NCBI RefSeq assembly: GCF_002025255.2
Contig: NZ_CP054587.1
Location: 372,001-436,000 of the forward strand
Length of the DNA: 64,000 bases
Source of the DNA: Halolamina sp. CBA1230
GTDB lineage: Archaea; Halobacteriota; Halobacteria; Halobacteriales; Haloferacaceae
Reading direction: 5' to 3'
Below, one piece after another: positions 53,640 to 61,655 of the stretch (the first letter of the stretch is position 1; each line of letters opens with the position of its first letter). The notes beneath the pieces are model-generated. The model was not told where the DNA came from. It worked only from the letters and a program-made list of their open reading frames with translations, and searched no databases. Position numbers and translations under genes: made by a program.

Positions 53640-53840
53640 ATGACGCCTCTCGAAACCGAGGCGTCCCATTCGGAGTGCCAGCACTGCGGCGCACACGTGA
53701 GTGCGGACTTCCGACAGGCTTTCGGAGGTTCCTCGAACGTCGCACTGCTGTCTCGTTGCGATAGCCGACCACGTATTCAGTCAGGAACTGCCGTGGGAGT
53801 TGCAGTCGATTGTCCCGATTCCAACGAACAAGAAAAACGA
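53640..53840 (+). pseudogene. Decayed zinc-ribbon protein (DUF7563-like)
   Basis: From the ATG at 53640 a frame encodes HSECQHCGAHVSADFRQAFGG, a typical first zinc knuckle, and RCDSRPRIQSGTAVGV, the region of the second. The second knuckle has one Cys in frame; the partner TGT is seen in the adjacent frame just before it, consistent with small indels. The frame then runs on for ~110 codons of unlike sequence to 54173. Family name is from memory of the motif. It is likely a remnant. Confidence 0.4.
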
Positions 53841-53918
53841 AACCGCGAACCTCGCGTCGCGGCAACTGACGTGAGCGGACTACCAACTTACTCTTCCTGG
53901 GAACTTCGTGGCGTTTTG

Positions 53919-53934
53919 ATGGGGTTATCCCCAT
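53919..53934. promoter_or_regulatory. Palindromic operator candidate for the toxin-antitoxin pair
   Basis: ATGGGG-TTAT-CCCCAT is a 16-base palindrome directly upstream of a TATA-like TTTATGAT (~53938-53945), which is itself 27-34 bases before the toxin ATG at 53972. This is where an autoregulating antitoxin would bind. Binding is inferred. Confidence 0.45.
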
Positions 53935-53971
53935 ACGTTTATGATGGTGGGGAACAGTCCATCATACGTCG

Positions 53972-54252
53972 ATGGGTGCTCGGGTCATACGAGATTTCAC
54001 GAATACCTTCGACGGTTATGTCGAACGACAGACCATCGTCACGACGGATGACCCAGCGTACCCGTCCGGCTACAAGTACTCGCTGCACTTCGGAACGCTC
54101 GACGGCGAACCATACTTCGGTACGACAACTCCCACGAGGACACGAAAGGGCACGAGCGCCATACTGCCGATGAGGTAGAAGAAATCGATTTCCCCGGAAT
54201 GATCGAACTCCTCGAACGGTTCGAGGAGGAAGTCACCGAACACAGTGCTTGA
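53972..54252 (+). pseudogene. Frameshifted TumE/DUF7718-like toxin
   Basis: ATG 53972 begins MGARVIRDFTNTFDGYVERQ and continues YPSGYKYSLHFGTLDGE, then leaves the family pattern after codon 54107-54109. In the frame one base over, the expected second half is intact: RYDNSHEDTKGHERHTADEV, IDFPGMIELLERFEEEVTEHSA, stop at 54250-54252. Restoring one A (GAA-ACC-ATA) would rejoin the frames as GETILRYDN. So a single-base deletion breaks the gene, unless it is a sequencing error. The family resembles TumE-type toxins paired with winged-helix antitoxins. Confidence 0.7.
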
Positions 54253-54269
54253 ACGCCACCTTCAAACCG

Positions 54270-54698
54270 ATGACCGACACTGAACCCACCCCCGACCGAA
54301 CGCTTCACGTGTACGTGGGCGAGGAGAATCGACTCCGTGAACAGACGAAGGAGATGCTGAGGGCTGCCGAAGCCGGTGAGGAACCCGAGGACGTCGGCCC
54401 AACCCACGTGCTCAATTTCGAGTCAGAGGCCGAACTCGCGCGGCTCTTGAGTCCAGCGAACCTCGCGCTCCTCCGGGCAATTCGCCAGCACGAACCCGAG
54501 AGCATGCGTGACGCTGCGGAGATCGTCGACCGAGACTTCAAAGAGGTACACCGGAACCTCACGGAACTCTCCGAACTCGGTGTGATCGAACTGGTCGACG
54601 ACGGTCGCTCGAAGCGGCCCGTCGCACAGTACGACGACATCGAGGTCCACTACTCGCTCGTCAGCGACGACGTATCGACCGAACAGGCTGGCGCGTAG
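54270..54698 (+). CDS. Winged-helix DNA-binding protein (HVO_A0114-like), likely antitoxin
   Basis: 142 residues from ATG 54270; a TTG at 54249 overlapping the toxin stop (TTGA) is an alternative coupled start. An N-terminal region (~1-55) leads to a winged helix: LLRAIRQHEPESMRDAAEIV, DFKEVHRNLTELSELGVIEL (~75-110), then VAQYDDIEVHYSLV. It matches the HVO_A0114-type regulators that follow TumE-like toxins. It appears intact although its partner is broken. Confidence 0.82.
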   Translation: MTDTEPTPDRTLHVYVGEENRLREQTKEMLRAAEAGEEPEDVGPTHVLNFESEAELARLLSPANLALLRAIRQHEPESMRDAAEIVDRDFKEVHRNLTELSELGVIELVDDGRSKRPVAQYDDIEVHYSLVSDDVSTEQAGA

Positions 54699-55045
54699 TG
54701 GAGCTTGCGAGATCTGACAGTCTCCACTTCTCAGTCGATTTCCCACGTGATTACTGCACCTCGTCGATAGCCGCAGGCAGACTTCGGCGAGTTCCTGTGG
54801 TGGCAGTCGTTCGGCGAGGAACTCCAGTGCCCGGCGCTTCGCCCGGTGGTCGGCGTCGACGAGCCGACACCCGTCCAGTTTTGGGGCGGCGAGGAGGCCC
54901 TGAGCACGTCTAGGAGGAGTTCTTCGTCGGAGTCGTCGACGATGGACTCGTGAACGAAGGGCGAAATCGACGGGCGGACGGACAGCTACTCGCTGCCCCC
55001 GCTCCGGCCACCGGGAACTATACTCCCACCACCCCATCCGCCCCT
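54699..55045. other. Intergenic stretch with no supported gene
   Basis: 347 bases. Frames on both strands give plausible-looking short runs (for example a minus-strand segment with LDGCRLVDADHRAKRRALEF), but none has a start, promoter and length I can defend. Probably gene debris belonging to the patch behind the tRNA. Confidence 0.5.
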
Positions 55046-55897
55046 ATGACCCTCGCGGACCCCGACCTCTCGAACTCCACAGCGTTCATCACCGGAACGA
55101 CCCGCGGCATCGGCAAACAGCTCGCGCTCGCACTCGCCGACCACGGCTGCAACGTCGTCTCGACCGGTAAGACGACCGACGACGACGACACCGAACTCGA
55201 AGGATCGATCGAGCAGACGGCCCGCGAGGTGCGCGAGCGCGGGCCCGAGGCGCTCGCGCTCGAACTCGACCTCCGCGACGAGGACCGCGTCGAGGAAGTC
55301 GTCGACGAGGCGATCGACCAGTTCGGCGAGATCGATATCGTGATCAACAACGCCAGCGCGATCCAGTTGGCGAACGTCGCCGACCTGCCGGCCGACCGGT
55401 TCGACCTCCTGACCGACGTGAACGTCCGCGGGACACACGTCGTCGCCCACGCGTTCGCCGATCACCTCGCCGACCAAGACGGGGCGTGGCTGCTGTCGAA
55501 CTCGCCACCGGTCGTGACCGACCGCTCGCCGGGGAAAGCACCCTACGCGTGGTCGAAGCTCGGCATGTCGTTCATCACGCTCTCGCTCGCCGAGGAGTTA
55601 GCCAGCGACGACGTGGGCTGTAACACGTTCTGGCCGGTGACGACGATCGACACGCGTGCGACCCGTTACTTCGGTCTCGGCACCGAGGACGACTGGCGCA
55701 CCCCCGACATAGTCGCCGACGCGGTGCTCGAAATCCTCGATCGCGATCCGGCGGAGTGTACGGGCAACAGCTTCTACGACGAAGCACTGCTCCGCGAGGC
55801 CGGCGTCACCGACTTCTCCGAGTACAACGTCACCGACGGCGACCCGGCGCCGATGTCGGCGCGGATGTTCGACCCCGAGTTCGAGCGCGAGGCGTAA
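55046..55897 (+). CDS. Short-chain dehydrogenase/reductase (HSDL2-like)
   Basis: 283 residues from ATG 55046. Cofactor loop FITGTTRGIGKQLALALADHG (shown in part: GTTRGIGKQLA, ~18), NNASAIQL, and the catalytic YAWSK (Tyr-x-x-x-Lys) with upstream SNSPP in place of the usual catalytic Ser strand. The WPVTTIDTRATR and C-terminal SFYDEALLREAGVTDFS resemble the HSDL2-like SDR subgroup. Substrate unknown. Confidence 0.88.
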   Translation: MTLADPDLSNSTAFITGTTRGIGKQLALALADHGCNVVSTGKTTDDDDTELEGSIEQTAREVRERGPEALALELDLRDEDRVEEVVDEAIDQFGEIDIVINNASAIQLANVADLPADRFDLLTDVNVRGTHVVAHAFADHLADQDGAWLLSNSPPVVTDRSPGKAPYAWSKLGMSFITLSLAEELASDDVGCNTFWPVTTIDTRATRYFGLGTEDDWRTPDIVADAVLEILDRDPAECTGNSFYDEALLREAGVTDFSEYNVTDGDPAPMSARMFDPEFEREA

Positions 55898-55965
55898 CCC
55901 CTCCATCACCTTACAGAAACCTCGTTCTGACACCTTTTTCGTCCCCCGCCGTCCAGCACCACCCC

Positions 55966-57045
55966 ATGGACGACCGTATCCAGCGACATGCCGAGATCCT
56001 CGTCGACCACTGTACCGACGTCTCTGCCGGCGAGAACGTCGCCGTCACCGGCCCGCCCGTGGCCGAGGAGCTCGTGATCGCCGTCGCCGAGAAGCTGGGC
56101 GAGGTGGGCGCGAGCGCGTCGATCCGGCTCTCGAGCGAGCGCGCGAGCCGGGCGTACCGGCGCGCGATCGACCCCGACGACGTCGAGCTCGCGGAGCACA
56201 CCCTCGCGATGGCCGAGGAGACCGACGCCTCGATCGGCATCCGCGGCTCGACCAACACCCACGAGACCGGCGACGTCGATCCCGAGACGAACACCGCCTT
56301 CGCGGCCGCCAACAAGCCCATCCAGGAGGCGACGATGGAGACCCGCTGGTGTGCGACCGCGTTCCCTGCCCCGGGCAACGCCCAGGACGCCGAGATGTCC
56401 ACCGCCGCCTACGAGGAGTTCGTCTGGTCGGCCATCGACAAGGACTGGGAACAGCAGCGCGAGTTCCAGGCCCAGATGGTCGAGATCCTCGACGACGCCA
56501 GCGAGGTCCGGATCGTCTCCGGCGACACGACCGACGTGACGATGCGCGTCGACGGGATGATCACCGAGAACGACTACGGCGAGAAGAACATGCCCGGCGG
56601 CGAGGTGTACACCGCCCCCGTCAAGGACAGCGTCGAGGGCGAGGTGCTGTTCGACAAGCCGCTGATGGCGCAGGGCCGCGAGGTGGAGGGCGTCCGGCTC
56701 ACCTTCGAGGACGGGGAGGTCGTCGACCACGCCGCCGAGAAGAACGAGGAGGTGCTGACGGAAGTGCTGAACACCGACGACGGCGCGCGCTATCTGGGTG
56801 AACTCGGCATCGGGATGAACCGCGACATCGACCGGTTCACCTACAACATGCTGTTCGACGAGAAGATGGGTGACACCGTCCACATGGCGATCGGCCGCGC
56901 CTACGAGTGGACCGTCCCCGAGGACCGCGAGCGCAACGACAGCGCGGTCCACATGGACATGATCGTCGACATGAGCGAGGACTCGCGCATCGAGGTCGAC
57001 GGCGAGGTCGTCCAGGAGGACGGCACGTTCGTCTTCGAGGAGTAG
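55966..57045 (+). CDS. M29-family aminopeptidase
   Basis: 359 residues. NMPGGEVYTAPVKDS (~205), LGELGIGMNRDI, HMAIGRAYEW and AVHMDMIVDM hold the Glu/His/Asp metal ligands of the M29 (AmpS/AmpT) metalloaminopeptidases. It would trim N-terminal residues from peptides in the cytoplasm. Convergent with the HTH-10 regulator gene; 68 bases after the SDR gene on the same strand. Confidence 0.93.
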   Translation: MDDRIQRHAEILVDHCTDVSAGENVAVTGPPVAEELVIAVAEKLGEVGASASIRLSSERASRAYRRAIDPDDVELAEHTLAMAEETDASIGIRGSTNTHETGDVDPETNTAFAAANKPIQEATMETRWCATAFPAPGNAQDAEMSTAAYEEFVWSAIDKDWEQQREFQAQMVEILDDASEVRIVSGDTTDVTMRVDGMITENDYGEKNMPGGEVYTAPVKDSVEGEVLFDKPLMAQGREVEGVRLTFEDGEVVDHAAEKNEEVLTEVLNTDDGARYLGELGIGMNRDIDRFTYNMLFDEKMGDTVHMAIGRAYEWTVPEDRERNDSAVHMDMIVDMSEDSRIEVDGEVVQEDGTFVFEE

Positions 57046-57093
57046 CTGCGACGCCAGCCCGACCCCCGCAGGCGGCCGGGGAGCCGGCGTTCG

Positions 57094-57744
57094 TCACTCG
57101 GCCAGGAACGCCCGTACCAGCGCCGCCTCCGCCTTCCGGAGGTGTGCCCCCGCCGTCGACGACGAGCAGCCGAGTTCGTCAGCCACGTCCGCGACGGTTC
57201 CCGTCCGCGGGACGTCGTAGTACCCAACCCGCTCCGCCACCCGGACCGCCTCGCGCTGTCTGTCGGTCAACCCAACGCCTGCGAGCCGACGGCCGCCCGC
57301 GTAGGGGCCGAGGCGCCTGATCTCGACGTCGATGGGGTCGGGGACGGCCGCCAGCGCCTCGCGGAGCTGGTCCGTCGGCCCGACGACGCCGAGCGAGAGG
57401 CGCCCGCCTGAGCGGTAGACCGCCGGCGGGACCGCAAGGAACTCCGTCTCGGTGAACGCGTCGAGGAACGCCTCGAGTGACCCGCCCAGCGACTCGTGGG
57501 CCTTGAGGTAGAACCCATCCTCGCCCGGGGCGGTCTCGACCCGGCCGATCGAGTCGACCGAGCGCAGGCGGTCGAGGTACGGCTCCCGCGGCGCCGTCAC
57601 CCGAAACAGCGTCACCAGCGTCCCGTCGGGCAGGCGCCGCCACGTCAGGAGCTCCGAGCGCCAGCCCTCCCCCTCGTCGAGGAACGCGTGCATCGGGTGC
57701 CGGAACGACGGCGGGAACTCGAACCGGACGTGGACGTACTGCAC
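57094..57744 (-). CDS. HTH-10 (bacterio-opsin activator-like) regulator
   Basis: 216 residues if it starts at the GTG at 57744 (VQYVHVRFEFPPSF); an ATG at 57795 in frame is the alternative. I prefer the GTG because a TATA-like TTCAAGTACT lies 21-31 bases before it. The N-terminal ~145 residues are the ligand-sensing part of Bat-type regulators; the C terminus is HTH-10: GLTDRQREAVRVAERVGYYD then TVADVADELGCSSSTAGAHLRKAE. It probably controls the divergent P450 gene. Confidence 0.85.
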   Translation of the reverse strand: MQYVHVRFEFPPSFRHPMHAFLDEGEGWRSELLTWRRLPDGTLVTLFRVTAPREPYLDRLRSVDSIGRVETAPGEDGFYLKAHESLGGSLEAFLDAFTETEFLAVPPAVYRSGGRLSLGVVGPTDQLREALAAVPDPIDVEIRRLGPYAGGRRLAGVGLTDRQREAVRVAERVGYYDVPRTGTVADVADELGCSSSTAGAHLRKAEAALVRAFLAE

Positions 57745-57756
57745 GGGTCGATCTAC

Positions 57757-57793
57757 GGCACGGAGTACTTGAATACACGGATAGATCCGTGCC
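57757..57793. promoter_or_regulatory. Inverted-repeat operator candidate between the HTH-10 and P450 genes
   Basis: GGCACGGA (57757-57764) and TCCGTGCC (57786-57793) are exact complements and enclose the regulator's TATA element. A further CACGGAT (57776-57782) pairs with ATCCGTG (57785-57791). So three CACGGA half-sites are packed within 37 bases in the divergent promoter. Likely binding sites for the adjacent regulator. Confidence 0.5.
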
Positions 57794-57827
57794 AACGGTG
57801 AGTTGTCCGGCTGCCCAACCCACCGGT

Positions 57828-59261
57828 ATGAGCGAGCCGACTCAGCCCGCCCCCGACGAGTCGCCCGGACAGCCGGACGGCGATGAACTTCCGCGCCCGC
57901 CGGGGCCGGACGGCCTTCCGGTGTTCGGCAACGTCCACACGCTCGCGGACGACGCCTTCGCGTTCTACGAACGGCTCTCGAGCGAGTACGGCGGCGTCGC
58001 CAGGTACGACGTGTTCGGCACCGAAGCCTACCTCCTCACCGACCCCGAGGCCGTTCGGCGGGTGCTGGTCGACGACCACGGGCGCTACGTCAAGGGGGCG
58101 ATGCCCCAGGAGCAGCTCGGGAGCCTGCTGGGCGAGGGGCTGTTCCTCGCGGAGGGCGAGCAGTGGCGGGGCCAGCGGGACGCGGTCCGGTCGGCGTTCT
58201 TCCGCGAGCGGATCGAGGCGTACGGCGACTCGATGGTCAACCACGCCAGAGCGACCGCCGACGGGTGGGACGACGGCGAGATCGTCGACGTTCACGAAGC
58301 CGCCACCGACTACGCGTTCGCCGTGCTGGCCGAGAGCCTCCTCGGCGACGACGTCGACGCCGCCCGCGGTACGGCCCGTGCTGCCGCCGAGAGCATCACC
58401 GAGCGGTTCGACACCTCGCGGCTGAGCTCGTTCCTCCCGGACTGGGTGCCGACGCCGACGCGGCGGCGCTACCACCGCCGCATCGACGCGCTCCGGGGGA
58501 CGATCCGCGATCTGGTCGCCGAAAGACGAGCCGCGGGCCCAGCCGCGACCCCGGCCGACGCTGACGACCTGCTCGGCACGCTCGTCGCCGCCGCGGAGAT
58601 CGGTGCGATCGACGAGGACGAACTGGTGGATAACGCCGTCACCTTCCTGTTCGCCGGCCACGAGACCAGCGCGCTCGGGCTGACGTACACGCTCTACTGT
58701 CTCGCCGGCCAGCCGGCGGTACAGGACCGTGTTCGGACGGAGGTGGCCGCGCTCGACGGCGGTGTCACGCCATCGGTGGTCCGGGACTGTCCGACGCTCA
58801 CAGCGGCCGTCGACGAGGCGCTCCGGCTCTACCCGCCGGTCCACACGTTCTTCCGGGAGCCGACCGAGCCCGTCACCCTCGGCGGCTACCGGATCCCGGC
58901 CGGCGTCGTGCTCAACCTCTCGCCGTGGACGGTCCACCACGACGAGCAGTGGTGGGACGACCCCGGTTGCTACCGCCCCGACCGCTGGCTCCGAGAGACC
59001 GCCGACGGCACGGTCCGCGGCGACGACACCGCCGGTCCCGCGGTCGGCCAGCGGCCGGAGTACGCCTACTTCCCGTTCGGCGGCGGCCCGCGACACTGTA
59101 TCGGGATGCGGTTCGCCCGGCAGGAGCTCCGGCTCGCGACGGCGACGCTGCTCCGGCGGTTCGAACTCGACCGTGTCACCGAGGCGCTGTCGCTGCAGGC
59201 GAGCGCGAACACCCGTCCCGCGGAGCCGGTCCGACTGCGTGTTCGGGCGCGCGAGAGGTAA
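57828..59261 (+). CDS. Cytochrome P450
   Basis: 477 residues from ATG 57828. Proline-rich LPRPPGPDGLPVFGN near the N terminus, I-helix FLFAGHETSA (oxygen activation), the Glu-x-x-Arg pair in DEALRLYPP, and the haem loop FPFGGGPRHCIGMRFA with Cys424 as thiolate ligand. No membrane anchor, so a soluble monooxygenase. Substrate and redox partner are unknown. Confidence 0.95.
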   Translation: MSEPTQPAPDESPGQPDGDELPRPPGPDGLPVFGNVHTLADDAFAFYERLSSEYGGVARYDVFGTEAYLLTDPEAVRRVLVDDHGRYVKGAMPQEQLGSLLGEGLFLAEGEQWRGQRDAVRSAFFRERIEAYGDSMVNHARATADGWDDGEIVDVHEAATDYAFAVLAESLLGDDVDAARGTARAAAESITERFDTSRLSSFLPDWVPTPTRRRYHRRIDALRGTIRDLVAERRAAGPAATPADADDLLGTLVAAAEIGAIDEDELVDNAVTFLFAGHETSALGLTYTLYCLAGQPAVQDRVRTEVAALDGGVTPSVVRDCPTLTAAVDEALRLYPPVHTFFREPTEPVTLGGYRIPAGVVLNLSPWTVHHDEQWWDDPGCYRPDRWLRETADGTVRGDDTAGPAVGQRPEYAYFPFGGGPRHCIGMRFARQELRLATATLLRRFELDRVTEALSLQASANTRPAEPVRLRVRARER

Positions 59262-59302
59262 GCGTGAACTACTAATACATCATCGAGCCTACTACTTCGC
59301 GT

Positions 59303-60367
59303 ATGACCCTGCAACCCTTCGGTCGTCGCGTCGCTGCCGTCGCCGTCGTCACCGTGGTGCTCCTCTCGTCGCTCAGTGGCGTCGCTGCCGCGCAGTCGAC
59401 CGGCCAGTTCGGCGACACTATCGTCGTCGGGGAGGATGAGACCGTCGACGGCATCGACGGCGTGGCCGGGACGATCGTCGTTCGAGGGACCGTAACCGGC
59501 GACGTCGCCGGCACCGCCGGCACCATCCGGATCACGGAGACCGGCACCGTCGAGGGTGACCTCCAGGCTGCTGGCGGGAGCGTGATCGTCGCCGGGACCG
59601 TCGAGGGCGACGTGCAGATCGGGGCAGGCTCGTTCGATCTGACGGACACCGGCCGGATCGGCGGGAGCCTCGACGTCGGTGCGGGCGCGGTCACTGTCGA
59701 CGGCGCGGTCGCGGAGGACGTCCGCGCGGCCGGGAACACCGTCACGCTCGGCCCGAACGCCGACGTCGGCGGCGAGTTCCGCTACGACGCGGAAACGTTC
59801 GATAGAAGTCCCGACGCGGCCGTCGCGGGAGGCGTGATCGAGGATCAGAGCCTCCGAGGCGACACCGGGTTCGGTCCGTTGCCCTCCTGGATCGGAACGA
59901 TCTACTCGTTGCTCACCAGCCTGCTCCTCGGCGCGCTCCTCCTGCTCGTGTTTCCGGCGTTCTCGGAGTCGGTCGTGGCCCGCGTCACCGACGGGCCGGC
60001 GGTCGCCGGCGGTATCGGGCTGCTGGCGCTGATCGCCGTCCCGATCCTGCTCGTGCTCGTCGCGGTCACGGTCGTCGGCATCCCGTTCTCGCTGGCCGGG
60101 ATCGCGCTCTACCTGCTCGGACTCTGGATCGCGTCCGTCTACGGCAAGTACGCCGTGGGCCGGTGGGCGCTCGGGCTGGCCGGCACCGAGAACCGCTGGC
60201 TCGCGCTGTTGGTCGGACTGCTACTGTTCCTGCTGCTCGGGCTCGTACCGGTCGCCGGACCGATCGCGGAGTTCGCCGCCCTGCTGCTGGGGCTCGGCGC
60301 GCTAACGCTCGGCCTGCGCGCTCGCTACCACAGGGACCAGTCGACGGAGTCGACCCGGGCCGAGTGA
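59303..60367 (+). CDS. Exported bactofilin-like (polymer-forming) protein with C-terminal membrane domain
   Basis: 354 residues. A signal peptide (~1-31, ending VAAAQ) is followed by short beta-helix repeats of the bactofilin type from ~40 to 165 (GTVTGDVAGTAGTIRI, GTVEGDLQAAGGSVIV, GTVEGDVQIGAGSF). Residues ~200-340 are four to five hydrophobic helices. It may form an extracellular scaffold anchored in the membrane. This domain combination is frequent in haloarchaea. Confidence 0.85.
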   Translation: MTLQPFGRRVAAVAVVTVVLLSSLSGVAAAQSTGQFGDTIVVGEDETVDGIDGVAGTIVVRGTVTGDVAGTAGTIRITETGTVEGDLQAAGGSVIVAGTVEGDVQIGAGSFDLTDTGRIGGSLDVGAGAVTVDGAVAEDVRAAGNTVTLGPNADVGGEFRYDAETFDRSPDAAVAGGVIEDQSLRGDTGFGPLPSWIGTIYSLLTSLLLGALLLLVFPAFSESVVARVTDGPAVAGGIGLLALIAVPILLVLVAVTVVGIPFSLAGIALYLLGLWIASVYGKYAVGRWALGLAGTENRWLALLVGLLLFLLLGLVPVAGPIAEFAALLLGLGALTLGLRARYHRDQSTESTRAE

Positions 60368-60379
60368 TCGTCGGAAGCG

Positions 60380-61042
60380 TCAGTCGAACGCCCGCCACGC
60401 CCGCGACGCGCCGGGCAGCCCCCTGATCCGGGCTTCGCGTCCCGCCTCGGTCTCTCGAAGTTCGACGACGCAGTCGAACTCGCTGGTGACCGTGTTGACC
60501 GTCTGCTCGTCGTGGACGGCAGTGTCGAGCGTGAATACGCCGATCCCATCGGTGTCCTCGATGCGGGAGGTGTAGATGTGGAGGAACTTGAACACGGTAC
60601 TCCGGTCGAGATACTGCAGCAGCGTCGAGACCGAGACCAGCCCGTGTCGGATCTCGTCGATCTCCCGCCCCGCGAACCGCCGGAGCAGTTTCGCGGTGCC
60701 GATGCTGATGCCGGTGAGGTCGGCGGGCGAGGAGACGCGCTCGGTGGCGATCCGCTCGAGCGTCCGCCGACTGTCGCTGCCCGAACAGTCGATGACGGCG
60801 ATCCGGTCGTGGTCGAGCGCGGGGACGTACCGCTCGAACTCGTCGAGCAGGCGCCCGGCGGAGGAGCGCGTCGTCACACACAGCACGCCGTCGTCGTCCT
60901 CGTGGCCCGCAGCCAGCAGGCGGAACGCGACCTCGCGCTTGCCGACCATCGCCGGCCCCGTGACCAGGACGTTCGTCCCGGCCGGCAGCGACCCGACGGT
61001 CTCGTCGGGGAGGGCGCCGCCGACGTCGTACTCGGAGATCAT
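60380..61042 (-). CDS. RecA/KaiC-like ATPase-fold protein (DUF7504-like)
   Basis: 220 residues. A P-loop-like VLVTGPAMVGKREVAFRLL (~26) and a Walker-B-like strand region indicate a KaiC-like single domain; the conserved Lys is followed by Arg rather than Ser/Thr, so nucleotide hydrolysis is doubtful. It overlaps the response regulator gene by 4 bases and is probably an output or adaptor of that signalling unit. Confidence 0.78.
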   Translation of the reverse strand: MISEYDVGGALPDETVGSLPAGTNVLVTGPAMVGKREVAFRLLAAGHEDDDGVLCVTTRSSAGRLLDEFERYVPALDHDRIAVIDCSGSDSRRTLERIATERVSSPADLTGISIGTAKLLRRFAGREIDEIRHGLVSVSTLLQYLDRSTVFKFLHIYTSRIEDTDGIGVFTLDTAVHDEQTVNTVTSEFDCVVELRETEAGREARIRGLPGASRAWRAFD

Positions 61043-61617
61043 TCCTCGCCCCCCTCGTCGATCTCGCGCACGGCGCTGACGAACTCCGTGTCGGAGCGCA
61101 GGTCGCCGAGCTCGTCGTCGACGATCAGCTCGACACGCTCGATCCGGTCGATCAGTTCGTCGTACGCCTCGCTCTCTTCCAGTTCGGACGCCGACTTCTC
61201 CGATTCGAGAGCGCCCTTCCGGGCGACCAGCGAGTAGTACTCCTGCATGTCGTCGTCGAGTTCGGCGCGGTCGAACAGGCGGTCGATGGTCGACAGCAGC
61301 TCCTCGCGGTCGGGCGGCTTGGTGAGGTACGCGTCGAACCCCATCTCGAGCACGTCGAAGTCGGGGTCGACCGCGGACACCATCGCGACCCGGCAGTCGA
61401 TCCCCCGTTTTCGGATCTCGGCCAGCACCTCGTCGCCGGACGTCTCGGGCATCATCCGATCGAGTAGCACCACATCGACCGACTCGTCGAGCCGTGACAG
61501 CGCCGTCTCGCCGTCCTCGGCGACGCGGACCTCGTACGACGACGCCAGCCAGCGCCGGTACGTCTCGGCCACGTCCGGCGCATCCTCGACGACGAGTACG
61601 ACCCCGTTGTCGCTCAT
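61039..61617 (-). CDS. Response regulator with HalX domain
   Basis: 192 residues from ATG 61617 (MSDNGVVLVVEDAPDVAETY). Receiver domain: acidic pair VVEDAPD, phospho-acceptor Asp in VVLLDRMMPETSG, and the Lys in YLTKPPDREE. After ~120 comes a HalX-type helical domain (MQEYYSLVARKGALESEKS), typical of haloarchaeal regulators. Downstream of the histidine kinase by 38 bases. Confidence 0.92.
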   Translation of the reverse strand: MSDNGVVLVVEDAPDVAETYRRWLASSYEVRVAEDGETALSRLDESVDVVLLDRMMPETSGDEVLAEIRKRGIDCRVAMVSAVDPDFDVLEMGFDAYLTKPPDREELLSTIDRLFDRAELDDDMQEYYSLVARKGALESEKSASELEESEAYDELIDRIERVELIVDDELGDLRSDTEFVSAVREIDEGGEE

Positions 61618-61655
61618 ACCCGTGGCTGCACTCGCCGGGCGCAAATAGGTACGCC

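Noticed and set aside
54423-55037. Minus-strand frame covering the antitoxin gene and the following gap
   Set aside because: Half of it is antisense to the clearly coding winged-helix gene; the remainder might be debris but cannot be defended as a gene.
53446-55045. Second copy of the tRNA-Ala 3' end as an attachment site
   Set aside because: I looked for the T-arm/acceptor sequence downstream and did not see one, so integration at the tRNA remains unproven.
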